31,390 nucleotides of DNA from a virus, in IMG/VR virus record IMGVR_UViG_3300013099_000055, positions 1 to 31,390 of that record; one strand, 5' to 3'. This document shows, piece by piece, positions 19,642 through 28,162 of the stretch. Positions within the stretch are counted from its first letter, which is position 1. The number at the start of each line of letters is the position of its first letter. The notes beneath the pieces are model-generated. The model searched no databases and was not told where the DNA came from. It saw nothing but the letters and a program-made list of their open reading frames with translations. The position numbers and the translations under genes were made by a program.

Positions 19642-20027
19642 TATTTAAGCTATGGGTATTGGCGATTGGGGTAACGATTATATTTCTCTTTTTTGCTATC
19701 GACACAGAGGCACGCAGCTCAAAAGGCGGCGCGTCTAGGTCTGTTAGGCATAGTTCGACTCCCAAAAGAGGACACAACCCGCCTAAAAAGCAGGATTCAC
19801 AGCCTAAAAAGGAAGCCTCAGCACAGCCAACCGAGGTTCACCATCATCATCATGAAGCGCCGAAGCAAAGCGGTAATCTAGCCTCATCTGTCCTAACCGG
19901 AATGGCCGCTGGTTATGCTGGCAGTGCTATCCACGACCATCTGTCAAAAGATAAAGTGGCTGAAACTGCGCCTATCTCCACGGAAAATGCGCCTATCTCC
20001 GCCGAAAGTTCTTGTTCAGCTGAATGA
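19638..20027 (+). CDS. membrane-anchored or exported histidine-rich protein
   Basis: 129 aa. One hydrophobic N-terminal segment (residues 2-21, IFKLWVLAIGVTIIFLFFAI), which could be a signal peptide (cleavage near TEARS) or an anchor. Next is a basic, Pro/Lys-rich low-complexity region, then five consecutive histidines (VHHHHHEAPK), a Gly/Ala-rich amphipathic segment (SSVLTGMAAGYAGSAIHDHL) and a Ser/Ala/Glu tail with a tandem APIS-TENAPIS-AES repeat. The layout resembles small cell-surface glycine-zipper proteins. Expressed with virion genes; role unknown. Confidence 0.55.
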   Translation: MIFKLWVLAIGVTIIFLFFAIDTEARSSKGGASRSVRHSSTPKRGHNPPKKQDSQPKKEASAQPTEVHHHHHEAPKQSGNLASSVLTGMAAGYAGSAIHDHLSKDKVAETAPISTENAPISAESSCSAE

Positions 20028-20149
20028 ATTTGCCTTAGATAGTACCTTGGTGTTAGCATTGGGGTACTGTCATAGTCAGGTAAATATGCGGTTACTCGCC
20101 GAAAAGAGGAAATCACCGTTACGGGGTTAATAGTTAGTGGGTTTAATTA

Positions 20150-20944
20150 ATGAATGACGAGATAGTTGAAGATGCATTGGACGATGCGATTACTACTGAG
20201 CCTGACATTAGCGACGAAGCCGACGAGAAGCCCGAAAAAATGGTTCCTCAAAGTAAGGTAAACGCGCTAATCGGACAAGCCAAAAAGAACGCAGCGGAAA
20301 AAGCGAGACAACAAGTTATGAACGAAATCGAACAGCAAAAAGCTCAAGTATTTGAACAGGCGCAAGCCCAAGAACAGATGCAACAAGCTCAAGCAGCGCA
20401 ATCAGCACAGACAGCACAACCGGCACAGGCAGCGCAAGCACCACAGCCAACCGAGCAAGAAATGTATGAAAGCATTCGACAGCGTTTAATGGCAGACGCA
20501 GAAGCCCAGCGTGCAGAGCAAGAACAACAACAGTACACCGCCCAGGCTACGGAAGTGGCTAGAACCTACATGGAGAAAATGGGAAAGGGTAACGATAAAT
20601 TTGAAGATTTTGAATCGGTAATGTCCGGCTTCAATCCATCCGAATTCAAAGAAATCGTGTGGCTCGCTTCAGATTTAGATGATACTGCATCGGTGATGTA
20701 TGAACTTGCAAAGAACCCTGAAAAGCTAGCGATAATGTCCACACTTGCACAGAAGTCACCCGAGTACGCTAAAAAGCAGCTTGGCGAGCTTCAAACCTCA
20801 ATCCAATCTAATCAACAAGCACTTGAGCAAGCCCAGCAATCTGGCGTTCAAGAGCCGTTATCACGAATTAAACCATCTTCCGCATCGGGCGCTGATGGAC
20901 AAGCAAGAACAGTACGCGACTTTAAGTCGATGTTTAAAGGCTAA
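20150..20944 (+). CDS. head scaffolding protein
   Basis: 264 aa, immediately upstream of coat as in P22. Acidic N-terminus, the conserved EKMVPQSKVNALIGQAKKNA segment (V-P-x-S-x-V-N-x-L-I/V-G-x-A-K/R), a Gln/Ala low-complexity coiled region (residues 60-130), then a C-terminal end EPLSRIKPSSASGADGQART and VRDFKSMFKG. The basic C-terminal end is expected to contact coat, as in P22 gp8. Shorter than P22 gp8 (303). The 122-base gap before it contains a 6-bp inverted repeat (AGTACC ... GGTACT) but no clear promoter. Confidence 0.82.
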   Translation: MNDEIVEDALDDAITTEPDISDEADEKPEKMVPQSKVNALIGQAKKNAAEKARQQVMNEIEQQKAQVFEQAQAQEQMQQAQAAQSAQTAQPAQAAQAPQPTEQEMYESIRQRLMADAEAQRAEQEQQQYTAQATEVARTYMEKMGKGNDKFEDFESVMSGFNPSEFKEIVWLASDLDDTASVMYELAKNPEKLAIMSTLAQKSPEYAKKQLGELQTSIQSNQQALEQAQQSGVQEPLSRIKPSSASGADGQARTVRDFKSMFKG

Positions 20945-20984
20945 CAAACATCCTCAGCACCTAAATTAATTTTAAGGTGATGAC

Positions 20985-22223
20985 ATGGCTAATATTCTAC
21001 AACAGGTTCAGACGTACCAAATGGCCAACTTGGCTCTTTTGCAAAATCTGAACTGCTTTATTTCTACATTTAATACAAAATTTAAAGACTTTAACAAGAT
21101 TCAAGCTAACCGTGGCGACACAGTGACGTTTGACCTACCACCACGTTTTATTTCCAATCCTTCTTTGATTGCCGTATTCCAAGACGCTGAACAGCGCGTT
21201 CAATCTCTAACGGTTGACCAAGCGGAAAACATTGCATACCAATTCACCGCACAGGAATTCATCTTTAACGTTGAAGACTACATGGAAAAATTCGGTAAAT
21301 CAGCTACCGCCGAAATGGGCGCAGTTGTAGAGGCTAACGTAGCACAAAACTGTGTGACTGCTCCTTACCGTTTCTTTGGTGATGGTATTAACCCAATCAA
21401 TAGCTACACTCAGCTAGCACAAGCATTGGCATTGTTCCGAAATTACGGTGCAGCTACCAAAAATACAATCGGCTATCTTTCTGATGTTGCAGTTCCAACA
21501 ATCATTGGTTCCGGCCTAACTCAGTTCGCGACAAATCGAAATAACGAAATCGCAAACAGCTGGGAAGTTGGATCGTTCTCCCGTACTGACTGGTGTCAAT
21601 CTAATTTGCTTCCAGTACATGTAGCCGGAACAGAAGGCGAACAAGATACTACCCTAACAGTTGTTTCTGTCGTAACTGACGCTGACGGTGGCATCTCTGC
21701 CATCACATTCAGTGGCACTAACGCAGCAGCTGATGCGGATTCTATCAAGAACAACGATAAGCTTCAGTTCCAAGACGGTGTTGCCGGGCAACCCAACATG
21801 AGATACAGAACATTCATCGGGCATGAAGTCTCAGCCAACACAGTCCAAGTTAGAGTTACAGCCGATGCTGCTTCTACCGCTGGTAGTGAAGTTACAGTTC
21901 AGATTACGCCTAAGCTTTATAACGCAGCTGGCAGAAATCAAAATACCAATAACCTAGTGGCCGCTGGCATGCAGGTTAAAGCGCTACCATCTCATCGCGC
22001 GGGTATGATTATCTCGGGTGACGCTGGCTATCTTGCTATGCCTCAGTTGCCAGAAGAAACTCCGTTCCCTACAGGTAACGCTTACGATCCAGATACTGGC
22101 GTATCAATGCGTATGTATCACGGTTCTAAGTTCGGCCTCAACGAACGCGGCATGGTTCACGATGCTATATGGGGTTCAACTGTTGTTCCCGAATATGCCA
22201 TGAGCTTGATTTTCCCGCTATAA
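20985..22223 (+). CDS. major capsid protein, P22 gp5 type
   Basis: 412 aa (P22 gp5 is 430), AAGGTGATGAC upstream. N-terminal segment LLQNLNCFISTFNTKFKDFN, then RGDTVTFDLPPRF (the loop typical of P22-like coats), a helix-rich core, and a beta-rich insertion at about residues 210-310 that corresponds in position to the P22 I-domain. The end EYAMSLIFPL matches the terminal strand of the family. Follows scaffold directly. Forms the HK97-fold shell. Confidence 0.88.
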   Translation: MANILQQVQTYQMANLALLQNLNCFISTFNTKFKDFNKIQANRGDTVTFDLPPRFISNPSLIAVFQDAEQRVQSLTVDQAENIAYQFTAQEFIFNVEDYMEKFGKSATAEMGAVVEANVAQNCVTAPYRFFGDGINPINSYTQLAQALALFRNYGAATKNTIGYLSDVAVPTIIGSGLTQFATNRNNEIANSWEVGSFSRTDWCQSNLLPVHVAGTEGEQDTTLTVVSVVTDADGGISAITFSGTNAAADADSIKNNDKLQFQDGVAGQPNMRYRTFIGHEVSANTVQVRVTADAASTAGSEVTVQITPKLYNAAGRNQNTNNLVAAGMQVKALPSHRAGMIISGDAGYLAMPQLPEETPFPTGNAYDPDTGVSMRMYHGSKFGLNERGMVHDAIWGSTVVPEYAMSLIFPL

Positions 22224-22295
22224 GCGCTGAGTTATTCAGGGTTTATTACAATGCCCCGGTTCGCTGGGGTTGCGTGCATGATGAGGTGAAAATAA

Positions 22296-23003
22296 ATGGT
22301 ATACCCAGTACTCAAGGTTATTACAAATGCTTATTACAAATCTGGCATAGCATCCAGAGATTTTAGTACTGTTTCAGGCAGCCAAGAGGCCGTGGGGTTA
22401 GATTCCCTTAACAAACTTTTTGCTGACAAGACAGTGCAAGAATACCTTGTTCCGTATTACACGGAGCATCAGTTTAATGCTGTGGCAGCCCAGGAAAAGT
22501 ATTTTATTGAAAATTTAATCGACGTAGATACGGCGGTGTTCTTTTTGGACTCTGTGCGATACGCGATGAACCGGCTTAAAAGACGTAGATATTTTGGTGG
22601 GCCAAGAGCTGAGAACATCACATCTTTGCCTTACAGCTATCATTTAGAGCAAGAGTTAGGTGGAGCAAGCATTTATCTTTACTTTCTACCCCAGCAAAAC
22701 TACCCAATAACACTTTGGGGTAAGTTTAGGCTTGGCAGTGTAGATTTTAACGATGATTTAGAGCTAACCACAGAGCTTTTTTATATTGACTTCATTGAGT
22801 TTGAGCTGGCTAGAAGATTGTGTGTTGAATATAACTTTACCATCCCTGATGGCGTAGAGTCAGAGCTGAAGCGGTTCTATGCAACCATGTCTAAAAGCAT
22901 GGCTCCGTTGGATTTAAGCGTACAGAAGCTATCAACGTTGCAAAAACGCAGGCAAGGCGACCTCTATCAAGATGCCAATCTGGGCAAAGGGTGGAGACCG
23001 TAA
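22296..23003 (+). CDS. tail accessory factor / head-tail adaptor, gp4-like
   Basis: 235 aa, AGGTG upstream. Begins LKVITNAYYKSGIASRDFST then VSGSQEAVGLDSLNKLFADK, the hallmark of podoviral gp4-like adaptors (I-x-N-A-Y-Y-x-S-G-I/V ... L-x-x-L-N-x-L). Longer than P22 gp4 (166), because of the middle and C-terminal regions. Binds below the portal dodecamer to extend the channel. Position between coat and gp10 agrees. The 72-base gap upstream holds a CCCC/GGGG hairpin (22253-22268). Confidence 0.75.
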   Translation: MVYPVLKVITNAYYKSGIASRDFSTVSGSQEAVGLDSLNKLFADKTVQEYLVPYYTEHQFNAVAAQEKYFIENLIDVDTAVFFLDSVRYAMNRLKRRRYFGGPRAENITSLPYSYHLEQELGGASIYLYFLPQQNYPITLWGKFRLGSVDFNDDLELTTELFYIDFIEFELARRLCVEYNFTIPDGVESELKRFYATMSKSMAPLDLSVQKLSTLQKRRQGDLYQDANLGKGWRP

Positions 23004-23032
23004 AACACTGATATAACCAGGAATAATTGCAA

Positions 23033-24619
23033 ATGAGAGTAACAGAAAAGGCAAATGAAGTTCCCGTAAACCTGGTTGGCTCTAGCGTCTTTGGCAGATA
23101 TCCAAAAATCAGCGCTGAAAAAACCTACAACATGTTTATCTCGGGTGAAGACGTTGTGAACTTCGCAGGCTATGAGCGCGTGGCAGAGATGCTTGCCTCT
23201 GGTGAAGGTCGTGGGATTTACAAAAGCTCAAGACGAAACATCATGATTGCCGTTGTTAATAGCAACGTGTATAGAATTGACAGCAACCTTGCGCCTGTTC
23301 TTATCGGCAACATCGAAACCCAATCGGGTGAAGTGTACATGGATGAGAATCTGGCCAATCAGATATGCATCGTTGACGGACAAAACGCGTATATCTACAA
23401 TACTCAGGAAGCCCCCAACCTGACTAAGCAAACATTATCCCCAGATTTAGTCCCAAACTACGTTAGATTTCATAGCACCTTCTTTCTGTTCGGCAACGCA
23501 TCAAAGGGACTGCCCGGCGATAGGTGGTTCGTATACCAACCTGCAACAGCCACAACCATTAGCGAAACATCATTTCACACCGTATCAACGAAGCCAGACT
23601 ATGCTTTGGCTGTTGAGCGTGTGCCAGGACAATCATCCAATGTTATGGTTTTTGGCGCGACTGTATGCGAAATACACACCAAGGTAGATGGGCTGGAAAA
23701 CTACGCCCTTAATAGGTCGGTCAGTATAGATTACGGCTGTAGTAGCGTTTCCACAATTGCGACCAGCGATAAACATATAATCTGGCTTGGCGTTAATGAA
23801 AAGAATGCCCCGGTTATTATGATGTTCACCGGCCAGAGTGCGGAACAAATATCATCCGATGGTATCGATTACCTTATGCGCTCATTGGTGGCACCTCAAG
23901 ATTCAACCGCTTCGTTTGTCAGGCAAGACGGACATCTTTTGTACGTGATAACTTTCTTTCATCCTGATGACAATCTAACTTTGATGTTTGATGTGAACAC
24001 GGGTAAATTTTTCCACCTGTCTGATGGCGATTTGAATTTCCATCCTGCAAGGCAGTTTGCATATTTCCAGAATAAAACCTTTTTTGTTTCAATAAACAAC
24101 GGCTCACTTTATGAGTTAAGCACTGATTTTACCAGGATAAATCACAACATTGACATGCCGGGTTGGGATGATGACCCTAGATTAATTGAAGACATCCCGA
24201 GAATTAGAATCTGCAAAACCGTTCGGGCTGATAACACTGCACCGTTTCGCGCTAACTCGTTTACCTTCCTGATGGATATGGGAAATGATTTACCCAAAGG
24301 CGATGAATGCACAATTTTAATGATTACAGAAGATGGCGTGAGAATCATAACAGAGGATGACGCACAGGTAATCCCAGAGGACGCAAGCCAAGATGTATGC
24401 CACAGCACCCCGTATCGCGGTCGTGTTGATTTGGCAATATCTGGAAACGGCGGCGAGACTTATAGCAATTACGTTCCCAGATGGACTAACCCACGTGGCG
24501 ATAGGCGCAACATTATGCAGTGGGAAAATATGGGGATGTATAACGAATGGACGGCCAAAGTACGATTCTGGACATCCGGGCGTGTGATAGTCGGTAACGG
24601 CACGTTGGAGACATTTTAA
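23033..24619 (+). CDS. gp10-like packaged-DNA stabilisation / tail hub protein
   Basis: 528 aa from the ATG at 23033; a TTG at 23027 is an alternative. Conserved start GSSVFGRYPKISAEKTYNMF and repeated beta blades across the protein (YKSSRRNIMIAVV, RFHSTFFLFGNAS, VMVFGATVCEIHT, HIIWLGVNEKNAPVIMMF), as in P22 gp10 (472). Near residues 425-450 an internal acidic repeat, MITEDGVRII-TEDDAQVIPEDA, is an addition seen in some podoviral tail proteins. Plugs and extends the portal channel. The stop overlaps the next start. Confidence 0.82.
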   Translation: MRVTEKANEVPVNLVGSSVFGRYPKISAEKTYNMFISGEDVVNFAGYERVAEMLASGEGRGIYKSSRRNIMIAVVNSNVYRIDSNLAPVLIGNIETQSGEVYMDENLANQICIVDGQNAYIYNTQEAPNLTKQTLSPDLVPNYVRFHSTFFLFGNASKGLPGDRWFVYQPATATTISETSFHTVSTKPDYALAVERVPGQSSNVMVFGATVCEIHTKVDGLENYALNRSVSIDYGCSSVSTIATSDKHIIWLGVNEKNAPVIMMFTGQSAEQISSDGIDYLMRSLVAPQDSTASFVRQDGHLLYVITFFHPDDNLTLMFDVNTGKFFHLSDGDLNFHPARQFAYFQNKTFFVSINNGSLYELSTDFTRINHNIDMPGWDDDPRLIEDIPRIRICKTVRADNTAPFRANSFTFLMDMGNDLPKGDECTILMITEDGVRIITEDDAQVIPEDASQDVCHSTPYRGRVDLAISGNGGETYSNYVPRWTNPRGDRRNIMQWENMGMYNEWTAKVRFWTSGRVIVGNGTLETF

Positions 24620-24891
24620 TGGACATACCAAGGTTTCTGGCTGGCGAGTATCAGCAGGATTATCACAGACAGTTAAATGAAGAGCTAACGCGAAGTGTTG
24701 GAGATTTGGGCTTTAGAATTACCCAAGCTACCAGCGCAGACATAACGGCATTAACACAGATGAGTTTTAGACCTGTGTTGCCAGTTGGCACAATGTGGTT
24801 TGACACAGACTTGGCAAAATTAGTGGTTCTTGTTGTTGCGGCTGTTCCAGGCGTTTCAGACGGAATAATTGAAACAATTCAAAGTATATAA
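24619..24891 (+). CDS. small virion-associated protein
   Basis: 90 aa, GGAG 8 bases upstream, TAATG overlap with gp10-like. N-terminal coiled-coil-like helix (GEYQQDYHRQLNEELTRSVG), then SFRPVLPVGTMWFDTDLAKL and a hydrophobic strand. The P-x-G-T-x-W-F/Y-D/N-T-D/T motif recurs in small phage structural proteins and fibre pieces. It occupies the site where P22 has the tail needle (gp26) and gp14, but is far shorter than gp26 (233). Function uncertain. Confidence 0.55.
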   Translation: MDIPRFLAGEYQQDYHRQLNEELTRSVGDLGFRITQATSADITALTQMSFRPVLPVGTMWFDTDLAKLVVLVVAAVPGVSDGIIETIQSI

Positions 24892-24902
24892 ATAGGTGAC
24901 AT

Positions 24903-25529
24903 ATGGGATTATTTAGCGGAGTCGGCAGATTCCTTTTCGGGAAAAACCCAGCGGAAGCGGCTAACCCTTATCTTGAACAGATACCCGGAATGGCTAGGGA
25001 GCAATACAACCCTTACATCCAGCAAGGGCAGCAAGCTTACGAAAACATGAACCCGGTCTTGCAGCAAATGACCTCAGACCCAACGGGCTATATGAATGAG
25101 ATGCAGAGCCAGTATAAGCCCTCTACCGGCTATGATTTTATGCGAGAGCAGGCTATGCAAGGCGCTCAGAATACGGCGGCTGCACGTGGGTACTCAGGCA
25201 CCCCTGAAGATGAGAGAAGGCAAGCAGAGTTGGCATCAGGATTGGCCGGGGGCGATATGCAAAACTGGATGAACAATGTACTGGGCGTTCAGGGTGCAGG
25301 CATGGAAGGTCAAAGCAGAATTCAGCAACAGGGGTTTCAGGGAACTCAAAGTATGGCTGACATGCTTGGCGGCACGCTTAATTCTCAAGCTAGCTTAGCG
25401 TTCCAAGGCCAGAAGCAAAAGAATCAGCAACAGCAAGACTTCATGAAGTTTATTGGGCAGATGGCTGCTTCAGCTGCTGGCATGCCGGGGGCTGGTGGCG
25501 CAACCGGCGGGGCATCTACACCAAGATAA
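24903..25529 (+). CDS. ejection (DNA transfer) protein, P22 gp7-like
   Basis: 208 aa (P22 gp7 is 229). N-terminus MGLFSGVGRFLFGKNPAEAA is followed by repeated NPYLEQIPGMAREQYNPYIQ-type segments, SGTPEDERRQAELASGLAGG and a Gln/Gly/Ala-rich end. Residues in order match the widespread podoviral family with P-Y-x-x-Q-G, L-x-x-M-x-x-D-P and A-A-A-R-G-Y/M-S-G-T. Predicted to leave the capsid at infection and enter the envelope. AGGTGACAT upstream. Confidence 0.75.
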   Translation: MGLFSGVGRFLFGKNPAEAANPYLEQIPGMAREQYNPYIQQGQQAYENMNPVLQQMTSDPTGYMNEMQSQYKPSTGYDFMREQAMQGAQNTAAARGYSGTPEDERRQAELASGLAGGDMQNWMNNVLGVQGAGMEGQSRIQQQGFQGTQSMADMLGGTLNSQASLAFQGQKQKNQQQQDFMKFIGQMAASAAGMPGAGGATGGASTPR

Positions 25530-25538
25530 GGGGGACTT

Positions 25539-26960
25539 ATGCCAATTAATTTTACCGATTATTCAAACATACCTGCTCAAAAAAGCGCGTTTGATACTGC
25601 GTTTACAGATATGCAAAAGGCTTATGATGCTCCAACAGAAGTAAGGCAAAAGCGTGCGAATCTTAAGCGCACTCAAATTGACAACATGATTCAAGACTAT
25701 GTAGCTCAGTATGCCCCTGAAGTTCATCGCTCTAGCATGGATACAGCACAGGCTCAGCGTGGATTAACGGGTGCTCAAACCGGGTTGGCAGGTGCTCAAG
25801 CACAGCAATATGGAATACAGAATCAATATTTGCCAAATCAGTATCAGCAAGAAGCATTTGCCAGGCAGTTGGAGAATCAGCAGGCTCAGCGTGACGCAAG
25901 CGTAAATAAAATGTTTATAGACACTCTCAATGATGGTGGCATGGAAGCCCCGGGAGCCGGTCAAGGTGCAGTTACCCCAGAAGATGGGGCTGGGTACGAC
26001 CTTGGGCAAGACCCAATGGCAAACCAAAACATGGGCGGCATGAGTATGGATGCTGCACAACAAGGGCAACCAAGCCAAGCACCATATCAAGCAAGCCCAG
26101 AAGAGCAGCTGGCACAGGACATACAGTCCCAACCTCAGGTGCAAGAGCAAGAGCAGCCCCAACCTCAGTCCAAGCTAAGCAGGGTTGATCAACAATGGAA
26201 AAATAATCCTTTAATTAGGGCGCAAGCCAAAAAGTATTTTCCAAATGCTGGTGAGAAAACAGAGTGGAACAAGGCTACCGGCGAGCTTATAAAAATAACA
26301 ACCTATCCATCAGGAAAAACTGAAACCGAGGTTATTCCAGCGGGAATGACAGCTGAGCAGTTAGAAAGGGAAAAGGGTTTCGCTAAAAGTGACGTTGATA
26401 AATATGATGCAATGGGTGAGCGCGTAGCCGCTGGCGAAAACATGCAGACAAATTATGATTACATAAATGAAACTGTAGCCGGAAACGAGCAGCTATTTGA
26501 CGATAACATTGGGCCACTTAGGAATAAGGTCGTTAAGCTACTCGGTTCAGAGGAAGCTCAAACCCTTCTTGGTGAGCTTGAAACTTCCCTTGGCAACATC
26601 ATGCTGGAAACATCCAAGGGTGTTAAAGGCGCGTTTACCGGGAAAGACCAAGCAATGATAAATAAGGTCAAACCTACTCTTAATGACACGCCATCGGTTT
26701 TCCGAGGGAAAATGAAGGCTCTGACAGAGATACATAGAGTCACTCAAGAGCGCAATATGCTCGCGATGGATTTAATTAGAAACCACAATACTCAGCCAGC
26801 AAAAGCTATGGAGATGGCACGGGCAGCCATAGAGATGGATGTTAAGGGTGTTACAGACAAAGCAAGGTCATTAGACATGGTAACCCTCAGAAACTCGGAA
26901 ACAGGAAAAGAAGAGAGGGTGACCCGAGCTGAGGCAAACAAAAGGATGGGCAAATCATGA
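25539..26960 (+). CDS. ejection (DNA transfer) protein, P22 gp20-like
   Basis: 473 aa, nearly the length of P22 gp20 (471), in the same position. Helical N-terminal third (IPAQKSAFDTAFTDMQKAYD, QRGLTGAQTGLAGAQAQQYG), a central Gly/Met/Gln/Pro low-complexity region (residues 125-225), then a folded helical C-terminal half (QLFDDNIGPLRNKVVKLLGS). Assigned by order, length and composition rather than a diagnostic motif. GGGGG upstream; ends in an ATGA overlap with the next gene. Confidence 0.65.
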   Translation: MPINFTDYSNIPAQKSAFDTAFTDMQKAYDAPTEVRQKRANLKRTQIDNMIQDYVAQYAPEVHRSSMDTAQAQRGLTGAQTGLAGAQAQQYGIQNQYLPNQYQQEAFARQLENQQAQRDASVNKMFIDTLNDGGMEAPGAGQGAVTPEDGAGYDLGQDPMANQNMGGMSMDAAQQGQPSQAPYQASPEEQLAQDIQSQPQVQEQEQPQPQSKLSRVDQQWKNNPLIRAQAKKYFPNAGEKTEWNKATGELIKITTYPSGKTETEVIPAGMTAEQLEREKGFAKSDVDKYDAMGERVAAGENMQTNYDYINETVAGNEQLFDDNIGPLRNKVVKLLGSEEAQTLLGELETSLGNIMLETSKGVKGAFTGKDQAMINKVKPTLNDTPSVFRGKMKALTEIHRVTQERNMLAMDLIRNHNTQPAKAMEMARAAIEMDVKGVTDKARSLDMVTLRNSETGKEERVTRAEANKRMGKS

Positions 26961-28153
26961 GCAAGTGGGAAATCGTGGACGACCAGGCACCGGCAGGAAG
27001 CGGGTATGAAATCCTAGACGACAATCAACTTCAAGGCCAGGGACAGTCTCAAGATAGCCAAAATGGATTTTGGGGTGGTGTCGATAAGCTTAATCAGTTT
27101 GGGGATAAATATTTGGCTCCCGTTGGAGCGGGTGTTTACCAGGGTGCTGGCGATATGGCTGCATCAGTTGGAAATTTGGCTTTAATGCCATTTACCGATA
27201 AGCGCATTCCACATCCAGAGCTGAAGCAACACTTAACTGAAAAGGGTGGCATGCAAGATGCACTCTTTCTTGGGGGCGAGATTGGAGGGAGCCTTCCGGC
27301 AGCTGGCGCGGCCTTCAAAGCTGCATCAAAGGTAATCCCACAGATTGGGAAAGGTGCTGCCTCTATGTTGGGTGCAAACGTTGGTCGCGGGGCTGCAACT
27401 GGCTATGCGACAGGCGAAGGAACTCCAATGGGGCGGGGCGGTTCAGCGGCATTAGGCGGGGCGCTCACCTCTCTGGCTGGAACTGGTTCAAAGGCGATAA
27501 GCGAGGCTCTAACAACTGCGAAAAATAAGGCGCTGGCCAAATCATCATCACTATATAAAAGTGTCTTTAAAGAAGCTGAAAAGGCTGGCGTTAAAGATGT
27601 GAAGGTTCCCAAAATAAATATGGATGACATTGTAGGGTACGCCACCAAAAAAGATATGGCCGGAGTAGATAAATATATAAAATCTCCAACTTTGAATAAT
27701 GCCCATGACGCGCAAAGTGACCTTGGAAAGATTGGCCGAGCGCTTGATAAAAAGAAGGTGGCTAGCGGCCTAAGCTCTAGCGAGAACAAGGCATTGGCGT
27801 CTGTTGAGGATGCCAAAAGAAGAATACGCGGAAGCATGCAAACAGCTATAACAAAAAAAGACCCTACATTGGCAAAGAAATACAGCGAAGCCACTAAAGA
27901 TTATAGGGACAATGTTCTGCCATACCTAAAACTAAAGCCCCTATCAAAGGTGACATCAAAAACTATGAAGGAAGGAAAACTCCCCTCTGCCGTAGCTAAA
28001 AGTGATGAGTTCATGCTGGCTAAAGGTGCCGAGCATCCAGAGATAGCCTTAAGAGAGCTGGGAAAAGCTTTGGGTAAAAAATCATTATATTTAGGTGCTG
28101 CTGGTGCTGGTGGATTTGGCGGCAAAAAAGCTTATGACACGTTATTTGAGTAA
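26957..28153 (+). CDS. ejection (DNA transfer) protein, P22 gp16-like
   Basis: 398 aa (P22 gp16 is 609, so shorter). N-terminal tag MSKWEIVDDQAPAGSGYEIL is typical of phage ejection proteins. Then a Gly/Ala-rich membrane-active stretch (residues 50-180: FLGGEIGGSLPAAGAAFKAA, GRGAATGYATGEGTPMGRGG), a Lys-rich helical domain, and a glycine-rich end (YLGAAGAGGFGGKKA). Composition suits a protein that inserts in the inner membrane to help DNA entry. Assigned by order and composition. Confidence 0.65.
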   Translation: MSKWEIVDDQAPAGSGYEILDDNQLQGQGQSQDSQNGFWGGVDKLNQFGDKYLAPVGAGVYQGAGDMAASVGNLALMPFTDKRIPHPELKQHLTEKGGMQDALFLGGEIGGSLPAAGAAFKAASKVIPQIGKGAASMLGANVGRGAATGYATGEGTPMGRGGSAALGGALTSLAGTGSKAISEALTTAKNKALAKSSSLYKSVFKEAEKAGVKDVKVPKINMDDIVGYATKKDMAGVDKYIKSPTLNNAHDAQSDLGKIGRALDKKKVASGLSSSENKALASVEDAKRRIRGSMQTAITKKDPTLAKKYSEATKDYRDNVLPYLKLKPLSKVTSKTMKEGKLPSAVAKSDEFMLAKGAEHPEIALRELGKALGKKSLYLGAAGAGGFGGKKAYDTLFE

Positions 28154-28162
28154 GGAGCCATC

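Noticed and set aside
25764-26162. 132-codon leftward frame in the gp20-like gene
   Set aside because: Leu/Cys-rich shadow of the Gln-rich coding region.
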